Positions 45,537 through 55,109 of a stretch of DNA of 64,000 nt are shown here, one piece after another; within the stretch, counting starts at the first letter, position 1, and each line of letters opens with the position of its first letter. The translations under genes and the position numbers were made by a program. The stretch spans positions 2,213,809-2,277,808 of the forward strand of contig NZ_BSUL01000001.1 of the NCBI RefSeq assembly GCF_030161575.1, written 5' to 3'. The notes under the pieces were generated by a model. It was not told where the DNA came from. It saw nothing but the letters and a program-made list of their open reading frames with translations, and searched no databases. Origin of the DNA: Arenivirga flava (GTDB lineage Bacteria; Actinomycetota; Actinomycetes; Actinomycetales; Microbacteriaceae).

Positions 45537-46526
45537 TCAGCTCCTCGCTCGCGTGCGCGGATCGACCAGGCCGTAGAGCAGGTCGACGATGAGATTGGCC
45601 CCGAGCACCGCGACGGTGATCACCAGGAAGACGCCCTGCATGAGCGCGTAGTCGCTGTTGTTGACGGCCTGCAGCAGGGTGCTGCCGATGCCCGGGTAGG
45701 AGAAGACCTGCTCGGTGACGATCGACCCTGAGACGACGAAGCCGAGCGAGATCGCGAAGCCCGCCACGGAGGGCAGGATCGCGTTGCGCGCGGCGTAGCG
45801 CATCATGATGCGGGTCGGCCGCAGCCCCTTGGCCTCGGCCGTGACGATGTAGTCCTCCGAGAGCGTGGAGACCATCATGTTGCGCATGCCGAGCAGCCAC
45901 CCGCCGAACGAGGAGACCACGATGGTGATGGCCGGGAGCGTGCCGTAGTAGACGGCACTCTGGATGAAGTCCCAGTTCCATCCGACCGACGCGTACACGT
46001 AGTCGTAGCCGCCGCTCACCGGGAACACCGATGAGACGACCGCGAACAGGTACAGCAGCAGCAGCGCGAGCCAGAAGTACGGCACCGCCTGGAACATGGT
46101 CGTGACGGGAACGAGGTTGTCGAGCCACGAGCCGCGCTTCCAGCCGGCCAGCATGCCGAGACCGATGCCGACCAGGAACGCGAGCACCGTCGCGATGCCG
46201 ATCAGGCTCACGGTCCAGGGCAACGCCTGGCCGATGATCTCGAGCACCGGCTGGGGGTAGTACGTGATCGACACCCCGAGGTCGCCGGTCACGATGCCGC
46301 GCAGGTAGTCCGCGTACTGCACGATCAGGGGCGCATCGGAGTCGCCGCCGAGCAGGAGGGCGATGCTGTCGCGCAGCTCCGGAGTGACCGGGCCCCGCGC
46401 GGCGAGCTTCTGGATGAGGATCTCCACCGGGTCGCCCGGCAGCAGACGAGGCAGCAGGAAGTTGATCGTCAACGCTCCCCACAGGGCCACCAGATAGAAG
46501 GCCAGCTTCCGGCCGAGGTAGCTCAT
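45537..46526 (-). CDS. ABC transporter permease (DppB-like)
   Basis: A 329-residue permease with six helices. The N-terminal LAFYLVALWGALTINFLLPR helix with the LLPGDP motif is characteristic of DppB/OppB. The EAA-type loop EDYIVTAEAKGLRPTRIMMR is near residue 220. It forms the channel together with the DppC-like protein. Relatives in beta-mannoside and cello-oligosaccharide loci use this same transporter class. Confidence 0.9.
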   Translation of the reverse strand: MSYLGRKLAFYLVALWGALTINFLLPRLLPGDPVEILIQKLAARGPVTPELRDSIALLLGGDSDAPLIVQYADYLRGIVTGDLGVSITYYPQPVLEIIGQALPWTVSLIGIATVLAFLVGIGLGMLAGWKRGSWLDNLVPVTTMFQAVPYFWLALLLLYLFAVVSSVFPVSGGYDYVYASVGWNWDFIQSAVYYGTLPAITIVVSSFGGWLLGMRNMMVSTLSEDYIVTAEAKGLRPTRIMMRYAARNAILPSVAGFAISLGFVVSGSIVTEQVFSYPGIGSTLLQAVNNSDYALMQGVFLVITVAVLGANLIVDLLYGLVDPRTRARS

Positions 46527-46557
46527 CGCATCCCCCTCCCGTTCGACGACGCCGCCA

Positions 46558-48249
46558 TCAGCTCACCGGGGTGATCGTCTTGAGGACGATGCCGTTGTCC
46601 CAGGAGCGGTCGGGCCGCGGGTAGGCGTAGAGGTCGTCCTCGGTCGGCCAGCCGTCGGCCTTCGCGGTGTTGTAGATCGACAGCGCGGAGTTGACGAGGA
46701 TCGGGATGTACGGCATGTCGCGCACGATCTCGCCCTGCACGATGCCGTACTGCTCGGCCTTCGCCGCGACGTCCTGCGTCTGCGACGCCGCCTCGAGCGC
46801 CGCGTCCACCGTGGGGTTGGCGTAGCGCACGTAGTTGCGGTTCGAGGTCTCGCCGACCGGCGCCGTGTTCTCGGAGTGGTAGTGGTTCAGGTACAGGTAG
46901 TACGGGTCGGCGGCGACGCCCTGGCCGAGCGAGTCGAGCGAGAGCTCGAAGGTGCCCTGCACCTTGTTGTTCGTCCACTCCTGGTACGAGACCTGCGCGG
47001 GCTTGAGCTCGATGCCGGCCTCCAGCAGCTGCTGGCCGGCGGCGTCGATAGCGGCGATGTAGTCCGTCCATCCGGTCACGACCTGCACGGTGAGGCTGAC
47101 GCGCACGCCGTCCTTCTCGTAGATGCCGTCGCTGCCGCGGGTGTAGCCGGCGCCCTCGAGCGCGTCGACCGCGGCCTCGACGTCGGCGCTGCCGGGCACG
47201 GGCTCCGAGTACTCGTCGGCGATGTACTGCTCATCGCGGTCGAGCAGCGCGAAGGTCGGCGACATGGTGCCGTTGTAGCTCGAGAAGGCGAGCTCGTTGA
47301 GCTGGTCGCGGTTGAGCGCGTGGTAGATCGCCTGGCGCACGGCCGGGTCGGTCTGCGGGCCCTCGCAGCCGAGCTCGACGCTCGAGCAGGTGAAGAACGA
47401 GGTCTGGTTGAGCGGCGTGTTCGTGTACTTGAGCGGGGTGCCCGAGAACACGGTGTCGATGTCGGGCAGGAAGATGCCGGCCCAGTCGATCTGCCCCGAG
47501 ATCAGGGTGTCGGTGGCCGACTGGTTGCCGGTCAGCGAGATGTAGCGCACCGTGTCCATCGCGGGCCGGCCGCCCCAGTAGTCCTCATTGGCCGCGAGCA
47601 CGTAGTTCTGCGTGCTGAACTCCTCGAGCGCGAAGGCACCCGTGCCGACCGGCTCGGTGTTCTGGTTGGTGGTGGGGTCGTCCCATTCCGACCAGATGTG
47701 CTCGGGCACGATGGCGGTGTTGCCGAGGTAGGAGACCGCATCGGTGTAGGACGGGCCGTCGAAGGTGAAGACGACGGTGTTCTCGTCGGGCTGCTCCACC
47801 TCGCCGTCGAAGCCGGCGGTGTTGAAGGCCGGGGTCTCCTTGATGAGATTGAAGGTGTACGCGACATCGGCCGCGGTGAACGGTTCGCCGTCGCTCCAGG
47901 TCACGCCCTCGCGGGTGGTGACGGTGAGCACCGAGCCGTCCTCGTTGAACTCGTAGCTCTCCCCGAGCAGCGGCTCCGGCTCGGCACCCGAGACGATGTT
48001 GTAGTAGAAGAGCGGCTCGTAGATCACGCCGAGCGTCGACTGCAGCGCCCCCGCGATGAACGGGTTGAAGTTCTCGGCGAAATCGCCGGTCACGCCCGTG
48101 TACACGACAACCTGCCCGGCGTTGCCGCCGGCGCCGCCTCCGTCATTCGCACCGCCGCCCGGGGCGCACCCCGTCAGCGCCAGCACCCCGGCGGCGATGA
48201 TCCCTCCCGCGAGGAGGAGCTTGTTCCTCGTGCTGCTGCGTCGGCCCAT
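46558..48249 (-). CDS. Family 5 extracellular solute-binding lipoprotein
   Basis: A 563-residue substrate-binding lipoprotein (SBP_bac_5 family). The signal peptide ends in lipobox LALTGC followed by a Gly/Asn linker. REGVTWSDGEPFTAADVAYTF near residue 120 and VRQAIYHALNRDQLNELAF near residue 290 are family signatures. It captures peptides or oligosaccharides for the transporter; the beta-mannosidase nearby favours a mannoside, which is inferred. Two adjacent ATGs exist; the second is spaced best from AAAGGG. Confidence 0.9.
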   Translation of the reverse strand: MGRRSSTRNKLLLAGGIIAAGVLALTGCAPGGGANDGGGAGGNAGQVVVYTGVTGDFAENFNPFIAGALQSTLGVIYEPLFYYNIVSGAEPEPLLGESYEFNEDGSVLTVTTREGVTWSDGEPFTAADVAYTFNLIKETPAFNTAGFDGEVEQPDENTVVFTFDGPSYTDAVSYLGNTAIVPEHIWSEWDDPTTNQNTEPVGTGAFALEEFSTQNYVLAANEDYWGGRPAMDTVRYISLTGNQSATDTLISGQIDWAGIFLPDIDTVFSGTPLKYTNTPLNQTSFFTCSSVELGCEGPQTDPAVRQAIYHALNRDQLNELAFSSYNGTMSPTFALLDRDEQYIADEYSEPVPGSADVEAAVDALEGAGYTRGSDGIYEKDGVRVSLTVQVVTGWTDYIAAIDAAGQQLLEAGIELKPAQVSYQEWTNNKVQGTFELSLDSLGQGVAADPYYLYLNHYHSENTAPVGETSNRNYVRYANPTVDAALEAASQTQDVAAKAEQYGIVQGEIVRDMPYIPILVNSALSIYNTAKADGWPTEDDLYAYPRPDRSWDNGIVLKTITPVS

Positions 48250-48317
48250 CATGATCCCTTTCGTCGTTGAACGGTGATGCAGGTGCTGCTGCGCGCGCGG
48301 ATGCGCGATCGTGCAGT

Positions 48318-49415
48318 TCAGGAGGCTCGGGTCGGGTCCCAGCCGTCGGGCAGGAGCGGCACCGGCTCGAACGAGCTGGCCACGGAGACGACGTCGCCGG
48401 ATGCGGCGGCCTCGCTGAGCGAGACCATGACGTCCACGAGGTGGTAGGCGAGGTCGCCGGCGGCGCGCTCCGCGCGTCCGGCGAGGATCGCCTCCGCCAG
48501 TTCGGCCACGCCCGTTCCGCGCGTGGACGTCGAGCCTGATGCGCGCACGATCTCCGGCGCATCCGCTCCAGCCCGCCAGATCTCGATATCGCCGTCGAAG
48601 TCGTTCGGGTCCGGGAAGACGAGCGTGCCCTCCGTGCCGGAGATCTCCACGAAGCCCGCCCGGCGGCGGTGCGACTCGAAGCTGAAGACGCTCTGCGCGC
48701 TCGCACCGGACTCGAACCACAGCGTCGCGCCGATGTGGGTCGGCACCTCGACGGGGAAGGTCGTACCGGCCTTGGGTCCCGAGCCGATGGTGCGCCGCTC
48801 GTGCGCGGTCGACCCCGCCGCCGCGACCCTCGCGACGGGCCCGAACTGCTGGAAGAGGGCGACCAGGTAGTACGGGCCGACGTCGAACAGCGGCCCACCG
48901 CCGACGGCGAACAGGAATTCGGGGCTCGGATGCCAGGATTCGGGCCCCGGAGTCTGGAAGAGGGTGACCGCCGTCAGCGGCCTGCCGATGGCGCCGCCGT
49001 CGATGAGCCGCCTCGCGGTCTGCAGGCCGGCACCGAGGAAGGTGTCGGGCGCAGAGGCGATGCGCACGCCGGCCCTCGCCGCGGCATCGAGGAGCGCCCT
49101 GCCGCTCTCGCGGTCGAGCGCGAGCGGCTTCTCGCCCCAGACGTGCTTGCCGGCGGCGATGGCCGACAGCCCGACCTCGACGTGCGCAGCGGGGATCGTG
49201 AGATTCACGACGATGTCGACCCGGTCGTCGGCGAGCAGCTCGTCGACCGTGCCGTGCGACGGGATGGAGAACGACTCGGCCTGCGCGCGGGCGCGCTCCG
49301 GCAGCAGATCGGCGACGAAGACCACGTCGAGCACGGGGAACCGCGTGAGGTTCTCGAGGTACTGGGTGCTGATGACGCCTGCGCCGATGACGCCCACGCC
49401 GAGACGGCGGGTCAT
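48318..49415 (-). CDS. Gfo/Idh/MocA-family sugar oxidoreductase
   Basis: A 365-residue NAD(P)-dependent oxidoreductase. The Rossmann motif GVGVIGAGVISTQYL is at residues ~6-20 and the family motif GEKPLALDRESGRALL near residue 95 carries the conserved lysine of the EKP signature. HERRTIGSGPKAGTTFPVEVP is in the C-terminal domain. It overlaps the isomerase gene by four bases. Such enzymes oxidise or epimerise sugars; the substrate is unknown but presumably the imported glycoside. Confidence 0.88.
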   Translation of the reverse strand: MTRRLGVGVIGAGVISTQYLENLTRFPVLDVVFVADLLPERARAQAESFSIPSHGTVDELLADDRVDIVVNLTIPAAHVEVGLSAIAAGKHVWGEKPLALDRESGRALLDAAARAGVRIASAPDTFLGAGLQTARRLIDGGAIGRPLTAVTLFQTPGPESWHPSPEFLFAVGGGPLFDVGPYYLVALFQQFGPVARVAAAGSTAHERRTIGSGPKAGTTFPVEVPTHIGATLWFESGASAQSVFSFESHRRRAGFVEISGTEGTLVFPDPNDFDGDIEIWRAGADAPEIVRASGSTSTRGTGVAELAEAILAGRAERAAGDLAYHLVDVMVSLSEAAASGDVVSVASSFEPVPLLPDGWDPTRAS

Positions 49416-50161
49416 CCGGCCACCATCGCGGTGCGCAGGTGGTCGTGGCTCGCACGCACCGCCTCCAGGACGTCACCCCGATGGCCGTCGAGCTCCACGA
49501 CGCGCAGGGCCTCGGGGGCGGCGTCGAGGATGGGGCCGAACTGCATGGCCCCCTCGCCGAGGGCGACCTGGTCGTCGTCGTCCTCCGTCAGCGGTCCGTC
49601 CTTGATGTGCAGCGCGGTGACCCGCCCGCCGACCCGGCGCAGCAGCGCCGGCACGTCGGATTCGCCGCCGACCACCGCCCAGTACGTGTCGACCTGCAGC
49701 TGCACGGCCTCGTCGAGGTGCTCGGCGAGCAGTTCGAACGCGGAGACGCCGCCGAAGCGGTTCGCGAACTCGAACGCGTGGTTGTGGTAGCCGATGGCGA
49801 GACCGCGGTCGGCCGCAGCGGCGGCGATCGCGTTCAGATCGGCGGCGACCGAGGCGATGCCGTCGCGGGTCGTCCACCGGGACTCGTCGATGAAGGGGTC
49901 GTAGACCGTCGCCACCCCGAGCGCCGCGGCCGCGTCGAAGATCTCGTCGAGATCGCGGTCGAGCAGTCGCGAGTGGGCGGTCGGCGCCACGAGTCCGTTC
50001 GCGGCGAGGCCGTCCCGGTACGCCTCGAAGCGGCGCACGAAGTCGTAGAGCTCAACCTTGCGGTAGCCGAAGCCGGCGATCGCGGCGAAGGTGCCGACGG
50101 CGTCGCGGTCGAGCTCGCCGCGCACCGTGTAGAGCTGCAGGGAGACGAGGTCGGCGCTCAT
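49412..50161 (-). CDS. Sugar phosphate isomerase/epimerase (TIM barrel)
   Basis: A 249-residue AP-endonuclease-2-like TIM barrel. LVSLQLYTVRGEL opens the barrel, YHNHAFEFANRFGG near residue 120 carries metal-binding residues, and ALHIKDG near residue 190 is another conserved strand. Members isomerise or epimerise sugars and inositols. The ATG at 50161 begins just before the first strand; longer frames run into the leader. First gene of the eight-gene catabolic operon, about 120 bases after its promoter. Confidence 0.85.
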   Translation of the reverse strand: MSADLVSLQLYTVRGELDRDAVGTFAAIAGFGYRKVELYDFVRRFEAYRDGLAANGLVAPTAHSRLLDRDLDEIFDAAAALGVATVYDPFIDESRWTTRDGIASVAADLNAIAAAAADRGLAIGYHNHAFEFANRFGGVSAFELLAEHLDEAVQLQVDTYWAVVGGESDVPALLRRVGGRVTALHIKDGPLTEDDDDQVALGEGAMQFGPILDAAPEALRVVELDGHRGDVLEAVRASHDHLRTAMVAG

Positions 50162-50286
50162 CCGCGTCGCTCGTCGCTGGGCGCGAACGCCCCGGTGCTT
50201 CGGGTGCGGAGCATCATCGGTCCTCTCCTGACCCGTCTTGCGGGTCTCGACGTCATCGGCGATCGAATCCGAGATTCGATGCGCCT

Positions 50287-50315
50287 TTCTTACATCGCTT
50301 AACAAAGAGAGTCAA
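50287..50315 (-). promoter_or_regulatory. Promoter of the catabolic operon with embedded operator
   Basis: On the minus strand TTGACT (50310-50315), a 17-base spacer and TAAGAA (50287-50292) make a good sigma-70-type promoter. The spacer contains GTTAAGCGA at 50295-50303, which recurs with TTGACT upstream of the beta-mannosidase, so it is the likely operator. Confidence 0.7.
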
Positions 50316-50364
50316 TGGTGAACGTGAGAATTCGACATCCGCCGGCGAGCGGATGCGCCCGCAC

Positions 50365-50450
50365 AGAGCGACCGGGTCGAGAGCGACCGGGCGGAGAGCG
50401 ACCCGGTGGAGCGCGGTCAGGCGGAGCGCGGTCAGGCGGAGCGCGGAGGG
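50365..50450. repeat. 15-bp tandem array across the LacI-like gene's stop
   Basis: Five consecutive 15-base units (three of the type AGAGCGACCGGGNNG, then two of AGCGCGGTCAGGCGG) plus a partial sixth span 50365-50450. The stop codon of the LacI-like gene at 50432-50434 falls inside, and each of the last two full units supplies an in-frame stop, so array length sets the protein's C-terminus. Confidence 0.8.
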
Positions 50451-51286
50451 CGCGTGCTCGCTCTGCGGATGACCGTGGCGGGCCGTGCGGAGCGCACGGC
50501 GCCGTCGCCGCCCTCGAGCAGCGCCGAGGCCACCAGCGCCCCCAGCTCGCGGATGTCGCGCGCGACGACGGACAGCGCCGGCTCGGCGAGCTGGCAGCTG
50601 GGCGAATCGTCCCAGGCCAGGATCGACAGGTCCCCGGGCACGGAGCGCCCAGCCGCGCGAGCGGCCTCCAGCGCGGCGACCGCCATCACATCGTTGTCGT
50701 AGACGATCGCGGTGATGTCCGGATGCTCGTCGAGCAGCGCGCGCGTGCGCTCCGCCCCCGAGACCGCGCCGTAGTCGCCCGACACCGTCGAGGCGAGGAT
50801 GCCGAGTTCGGCGGCCGCGTGGTCGAAGGCCGCCGACCGCGAGCGCGTGTGCAGCAGCGTCGCCGGCCCTGCGACGCGGCCGATGCGGCGGTGGCCGAGA
50901 TCGACGAGGAAGCCGACGGCGTCGCGCATCGAGGCCCCGTTGTCGACGGCGATCACCGTGTGCCCGGCTCTCGCGCCCCCTCCGATGAGCACCGACGGCA
51001 GACCGAGTTCGGCGCACCGCGGTATCCGCGCGTCCTCCTCCACGAGGTCCGAGAGCACCACGCCCTCCACCGCGCGGTGCTCGGACCAGCGCTGCAGAGT
51101 CGCGAGCTCCTCGGCGAGCGAGGGGACAATGTGCACGAGCACGTGGGCTCCGGCGCGGTCGAGCACGCGCTCCACGCCGCCGAGCAGCTCGGTGTAGAAC
51201 GGGTCGAGTCCGCGATGGCCCGGGGCTCGGCGCAGCACCATGCCGAAGGAGCGCTGCTCCGCGGTTGGCGCGGCCGGGCTGGGCAT
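50432..51286 (-). CDS. LacI-type sugar-sensor protein without DNA-binding domain
   Basis: A 284-residue protein matching the periplasmic-binding-like sensor domain of LacI/GalR regulators: FYTELLGGVERVLDRAG near residue 30, VEGVVLSDLVEEDARIP, VDNGASMRDAVGFLVDLGHRRIGRVAG near residue 115, and VYDNDVMAVAALEAARAAGRSVPGDLSILAWDD near residue 205. The ~55-residue helix-turn-helix that should precede it is missing: the ATG at 51286 leads directly into the sensor, and upstream sequence belongs to the divergent ROK gene. It may modulate another regulator or bind ligand only. A CATACT hexamer is seven bases upstream of the start. Confidence 0.75.
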   Translation of the reverse strand: MPSPAAPTAEQRSFGMVLRRAPGHRGLDPFYTELLGGVERVLDRAGAHVLVHIVPSLAEELATLQRWSEHRAVEGVVLSDLVEEDARIPRCAELGLPSVLIGGGARAGHTVIAVDNGASMRDAVGFLVDLGHRRIGRVAGPATLLHTRSRSAAFDHAAAELGILASTVSGDYGAVSGAERTRALLDEHPDITAIVYDNDVMAVAALEAARAAGRSVPGDLSILAWDDSPSCQLAEPALSVVARDIRELGALVASALLEGGDGAVRSARPATVIRRASTRPPRSA

Positions 51287-51362
51287 ATGAGGAAGTATGT
51301 CTGCAACGGCACCCGACCGCACACCCGCGTGCGGGCGCCGGGCGCCCGGCAGAGGAGGCACC

Positions 51363-52568
51363 GTGTCGTCACGCGCGCAGCACCGCGCCAGCCGGGTCTC
51401 CGTCCTCGAAGCCATCCGCGCCACGGGGCCGGCGAGCCGCGTGGAGCTGGCTGCGGCGACCGGCCTCACCCAGGCCACGATCTCCACGACGGTGCGCGAC
51501 CTCATCGCCGACGGGCTGGTCGAGGAGACGGGCGAGCGGACACCCACGCGAGGCAAGCCGCGCACCCTGCTGCAGCTCGTCTCGGCAGCGCGGTGCGCGA
51601 TCGGCGTGCAGATCGGCGCCGACGCCATCCTCGTCGCCGTCGTGGATGCGGTCGGCGCGGTCATCGCGCGCACCCGGCTGCACGGCGCCCGCGAGCAGGA
51701 CCCGCGCGCCACGGTCGCCCGCATCGCCGAGGCCATCGCCGAGCTGGTGCTGACGGCCGGGCTGCCGCGGGAGAGGATCATCGGGCTCGGCGTCGTCACC
51801 CCGGGCCTGCTCGACATCGGCCGCGGCGTCATCCTGCGCTCGCGATCGCTCGGGCACTGGGTGGGGCGCGACCTGCGCGCGGAGTTCGGGGAGCCGACCG
51901 GCCTCGACGTGATCACCGACAACGACGCGACGGCCGCTGCCCTCGGCGAGTTCTGGGGCGGCGAGCTGCCCGGCTCGCGCGCCCACTGCACGGTCTACAT
52001 GGGCGACAGCGTGGGCGCGGGGCTGCTCATGCAGGGCACGGTCTACCGCGGCGCAAGCGCGAACACGGGCGCGATCGGATCCATCGCCGTGCGCCGCGGT
52101 TCCGGATGGCGTGGGTCGACGGTCGAGGACCTCGCGACGCCCCGCGCCGTCGTCGAGCGGGCCCGCGCGGCGATCGCGACGGGCGCGGAGACCAGTGCGG
52201 CGCTCAGCGACGACGGGGACTGGTACCGGGACTTCCAGTCGATCTCGGTCGCCGCGGTGCGCGGCGACGACTTCAGCATCGGCCTCATCCGCGAGTCGTG
52301 CGAGTACCTCGGCGACGGGGTCGTGACGGTCGCCAACCTGCTCGATCTCGATTCGATCACCCTCGCCGGTCCGGCCTTCACCATCGCCGGCACGCTCTAC
52401 CTGCGTCACCTCGCCGACCGGCTGGCCTCGGACGCCTTCGCCGCCGAACGGCATCCGGTGCAGGTGCGCCTGTCGTCGCAGCTCGCCGACGCCGCCGCCG
52501 TCGGGGCGGCCGCGCTGGTGCTGCAGCGTGACCTGCGGCCCGGGGTCGACCACGACCGGAGACGTTGA
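51363..52568 (+). CDS. ROK-family transcriptional regulator
   Basis: A 401-residue ROK repressor. A winged helix-turn-helix is at residues ~8-65 (RVELAAATGLTQATISTTV), followed by the sugar-kinase-like domain with ITDNDATAAALGEFWGG near residue 185. The zinc-binding cysteine cluster typical of NagC and of ROK kinases (CxCGxxGC) is not seen. The GTG at 51363 has a strong GAGGAGG site; ATG 51297 upstream is an alternative. It diverges from the LacI-like sensor and precedes the beta-mannosidase, whose operon it probably controls. Confidence 0.85.
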   Translation: MSSRAQHRASRVSVLEAIRATGPASRVELAAATGLTQATISTTVRDLIADGLVEETGERTPTRGKPRTLLQLVSAARCAIGVQIGADAILVAVVDAVGAVIARTRLHGAREQDPRATVARIAEAIAELVLTAGLPRERIIGLGVVTPGLLDIGRGVILRSRSLGHWVGRDLRAEFGEPTGLDVITDNDATAAALGEFWGGELPGSRAHCTVYMGDSVGAGLLMQGTVYRGASANTGAIGSIAVRRGSGWRGSTVEDLATPRAVVERARAAIATGAETSAALSDDGDWYRDFQSISVAAVRGDDFSIGLIRESCEYLGDGVVTVANLLDLDSITLAGPAFTIAGTLYLRHLADRLASDAFAAERHPVQVRLSSQLADAAAVGAAALVLQRDLRPGVDHDRRR

Positions 52569-52581
52569 CTTCGTTAAGCGA
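52565..52581 (+). promoter_or_regulatory. Operator-like motif before the beta-mannosidase
   Basis: TTGACT-N2-GTTAAGCGA repeats the two motifs found, in the same order with six bases between them, in the promoter of the transporter operon. It begins three bases before the ROK stop codon. Probable regulator binding site. Confidence 0.6.
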
Positions 52582-52635
52582 GTTATGGAAGTGTCGCAGC
52601 CACGACCCTCGATGACGAGCGATGCGGAGCTGGCC

Positions 52636-55109
52636 GTGACATCCATCCCACTCGACGGAGCCTGGACCGCCACCGCCGTCGCAGGTCCTGTACCGGCCTC
52701 CGTCGCCGACCGCGAGATCCCCGCCGAGGTGCCCGGCTGCATCCACCTCGACCTGCTGGCCGGGGGCCTCATCGACGAGCCGTTCGACGGCGACAACGAG
52801 GCCGCGCAGCAATGGATCGGCGACACGGTCTGGCGCTTCGCCCGGGAGTTCGACTGGGTGCCCGGTGGCGACGACGAGCGCGACGACCTCGTCGCGCTCG
52901 GCCTGGACACCCTCGCCACCATCGCGCTCAACGGCACGGTCGTGGCGCAGACCGCCAACCAGCACCGCAGCTACCGCTGGACCGTCTCGCACCTGCTCCG
53001 GCCGGGCCGCAACCGCATCGAGGTCACCTTCGATGCGCCGATCCCCGCCGCGGAGCGCCTCGAACGCGAGCACGGCGGTCCGCGGTTCCACGTGAACCAC
53101 CACCCGTACAACGCGCTGCGCAAGTCCGCCTCCAACCTCGGCTGGGACTGGGGCATCGACGTCGCGACCTCCGGCATCTGGCGCTCGATCGCGATCGAGC
53201 GCTGGCGCGGTGCCCGCATCCGCTCGGTCCGCCCACACGTCGATGTGGCGGGTACCGCAGGGATCCTGCGCGCGCAGGTCGAGCTGCAGCACGACGGCCT
53301 GCCGACGCCGCAGCCGGTGCGGGTCACCGTGTCGCGCCACGGGCGCGAGGTGGCCCGGGGTGAGGGGGTCGTGCGAGCCGCCGGCGAGGTGCGAGTGGCG
53401 GTTCCCGACGTCGCGCTGTGGTGGCCGCGCGGGCACGGCGCGCAGCCCCTGTACGACGTGGTCGTCGAGGCGGCGGGTGATCGCTGGGAGCAGCGGATGG
53501 GGTTCCGCACCGTCGAGCTGGACCTCACCGGCGACGACCACGGCGTGCCGTTCCACCTCACGGTGAACGGGCGCATCATCCAGGTGCGCGGCGCCAACTG
53601 GATCCCCGACGACGCGTTCGTGACGCGCATCGACCGCGCCCGGCTGGAGCGACGCATCGCGGACGCCACCGAAGCGAACATGAACCTGCTGCGGGTGTGG
53701 GGCGGCGGACTCTACGAGTCCGACGATTTCTACGAGCTCTGCACCCGCGAGGGTGTGCTCGTCTGGCAGGACTTCCTGCTCGCCTGCGCCGCCTACGCCG
53801 AGGAGCCATGGCTGGCCGACGAGATCGAGGCGGAGGCCCGCGAGGCCGTGGCGCGGCTCACGCAGCACACGAGCCTCGCGCTCTGGTGCGGCAACAACGA
53901 GAACCTGGTCGGCTACGCGGACTGGGGCTGGCGTCAGACGCTCGCGGGGCGCACCTGGGGCGAGGGGTACTACACCGAGCTGTTCCCCTCGATCGTGGCG
54001 GAGCTCGCCCCGCACACGCCCTACATCCCCGGCAGCCCGTTCTCCGGGCAGGACCTCCTCGCTCCGAACCGGCCCGAGGACGGCACCGTGCACATCTGGG
54101 ACGTCTGGAACACGAAGGACTACACCGCCTACCGGGAGTGGCGGCCTCGCTTCGCCGCGGAGTTCGGCTTCCAGGGGCCCGCCGCGTTCAGCACGCTCTT
54201 CGACGCCGTGCACGACGAGCCGCTGCACCCCGACGGCGCGCAGCTGCTCGTGCACCAGAAGGCGGCCGACGGCAACGGCAAGCTCGCCCGCGGCTCCGTC
54301 GCGCACTTCCCCGAGCCACGCACGATCGACGACTGGCACCTCACCGCCCAGCTCAACCAGGCGCACGCGATGCGCTTCGGTATCGCCTGGTTCCGCTCGC
54401 TCGCCCCGTACAACACGGGTTGCGTGGTCTGGCAGCTCAACGACGACTGGCCCGTGATCTCCTGGGCGGCCGTCGACTTCGCCGAGCGGCGCAAGCCGCT
54501 CTGGTACGCGCTGCGCGACGTCTTCGCTCCCCGGCTCGCGACGATCCAACCGGATGCGGGCGGGCAGGCGCTGGTCGTGCTGAACGACACCGACGATGCG
54601 TACGACGGCACCGCGCTGCTGCGCCGGCTGAGCTTCGACGGCGAGGAGCTGGCCACCAGGACCGTGGACGTGCACGCCCCCGCCCGCGGCGTCGCCCGCC
54701 TCGCCCTCGAGCCGCAGCTGACCAGGGCCGCCGATGCCACCGCCGAGCTGCTCGTGGCCGAGTTCGCCGACGGCAGCGGCTTCGCCCGCGCGGTCCACGG
54801 CTTCGCCGAGCCCGTGGAGCAGCGCCTCGACCCTCCGCGCTGCGCGCCCAGGCCCGCAGCACGCCGACCGGCGCCGAGATCACCGTCACGGCGGGCTCCT
54901 ACCTGCGCGACATCGTCGTGCTGGCGGACCGCGCCGACCGCAGCGCCAGGGTCGACCTCTCGCTGCTGGACCTGCTGCCAGGTGAGAGCAGGGTGATCAC
55001 GCTCACCGCGGACGGCCCGCTCGACCCGGCCGCGGTGCTCGATCCCCGGGTGCTGCGCAGCACGAACCAGCTGCTCGGCGAGGCGGTGGGGCAGCCCTTC
55101 GAGCGGTGA
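52636..55109 (+). CDS. GH2 beta-mannosidase, frameshifted in the sequence
   Basis: A glycoside hydrolase family 2 enzyme of about 824 residues after correction. The N-terminal jelly roll begins IPLDGAWTATAVAGP. The acid/base glutamate is in WCGNNENLVGY near residue 420 and the nucleophile in AAEFGFQGPAAF near residue 513, both as in beta-mannosidases. No signal peptide, so it acts in the cytosol on imported beta-mannosides. The last ~90 residues lie in another frame; one more C in the run at 54831-54833 joins them. GTG 52636 has GGAG upstream; ATG 52612 or 52585 are alternatives. Confidence 0.87.

Noticed and set aside
50162..50305. Longer N-terminus for the sugar isomerase from ATG 50305
   Set aside because: It would start upstream of the -10 element and adds residues without similarity to the TIM barrel.
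41894..55109. Prophage or integrative element at the tRNA
   Set aside because: No integrase, phage or conjugation genes are present; only the tRNA adjacency suggests insertion.
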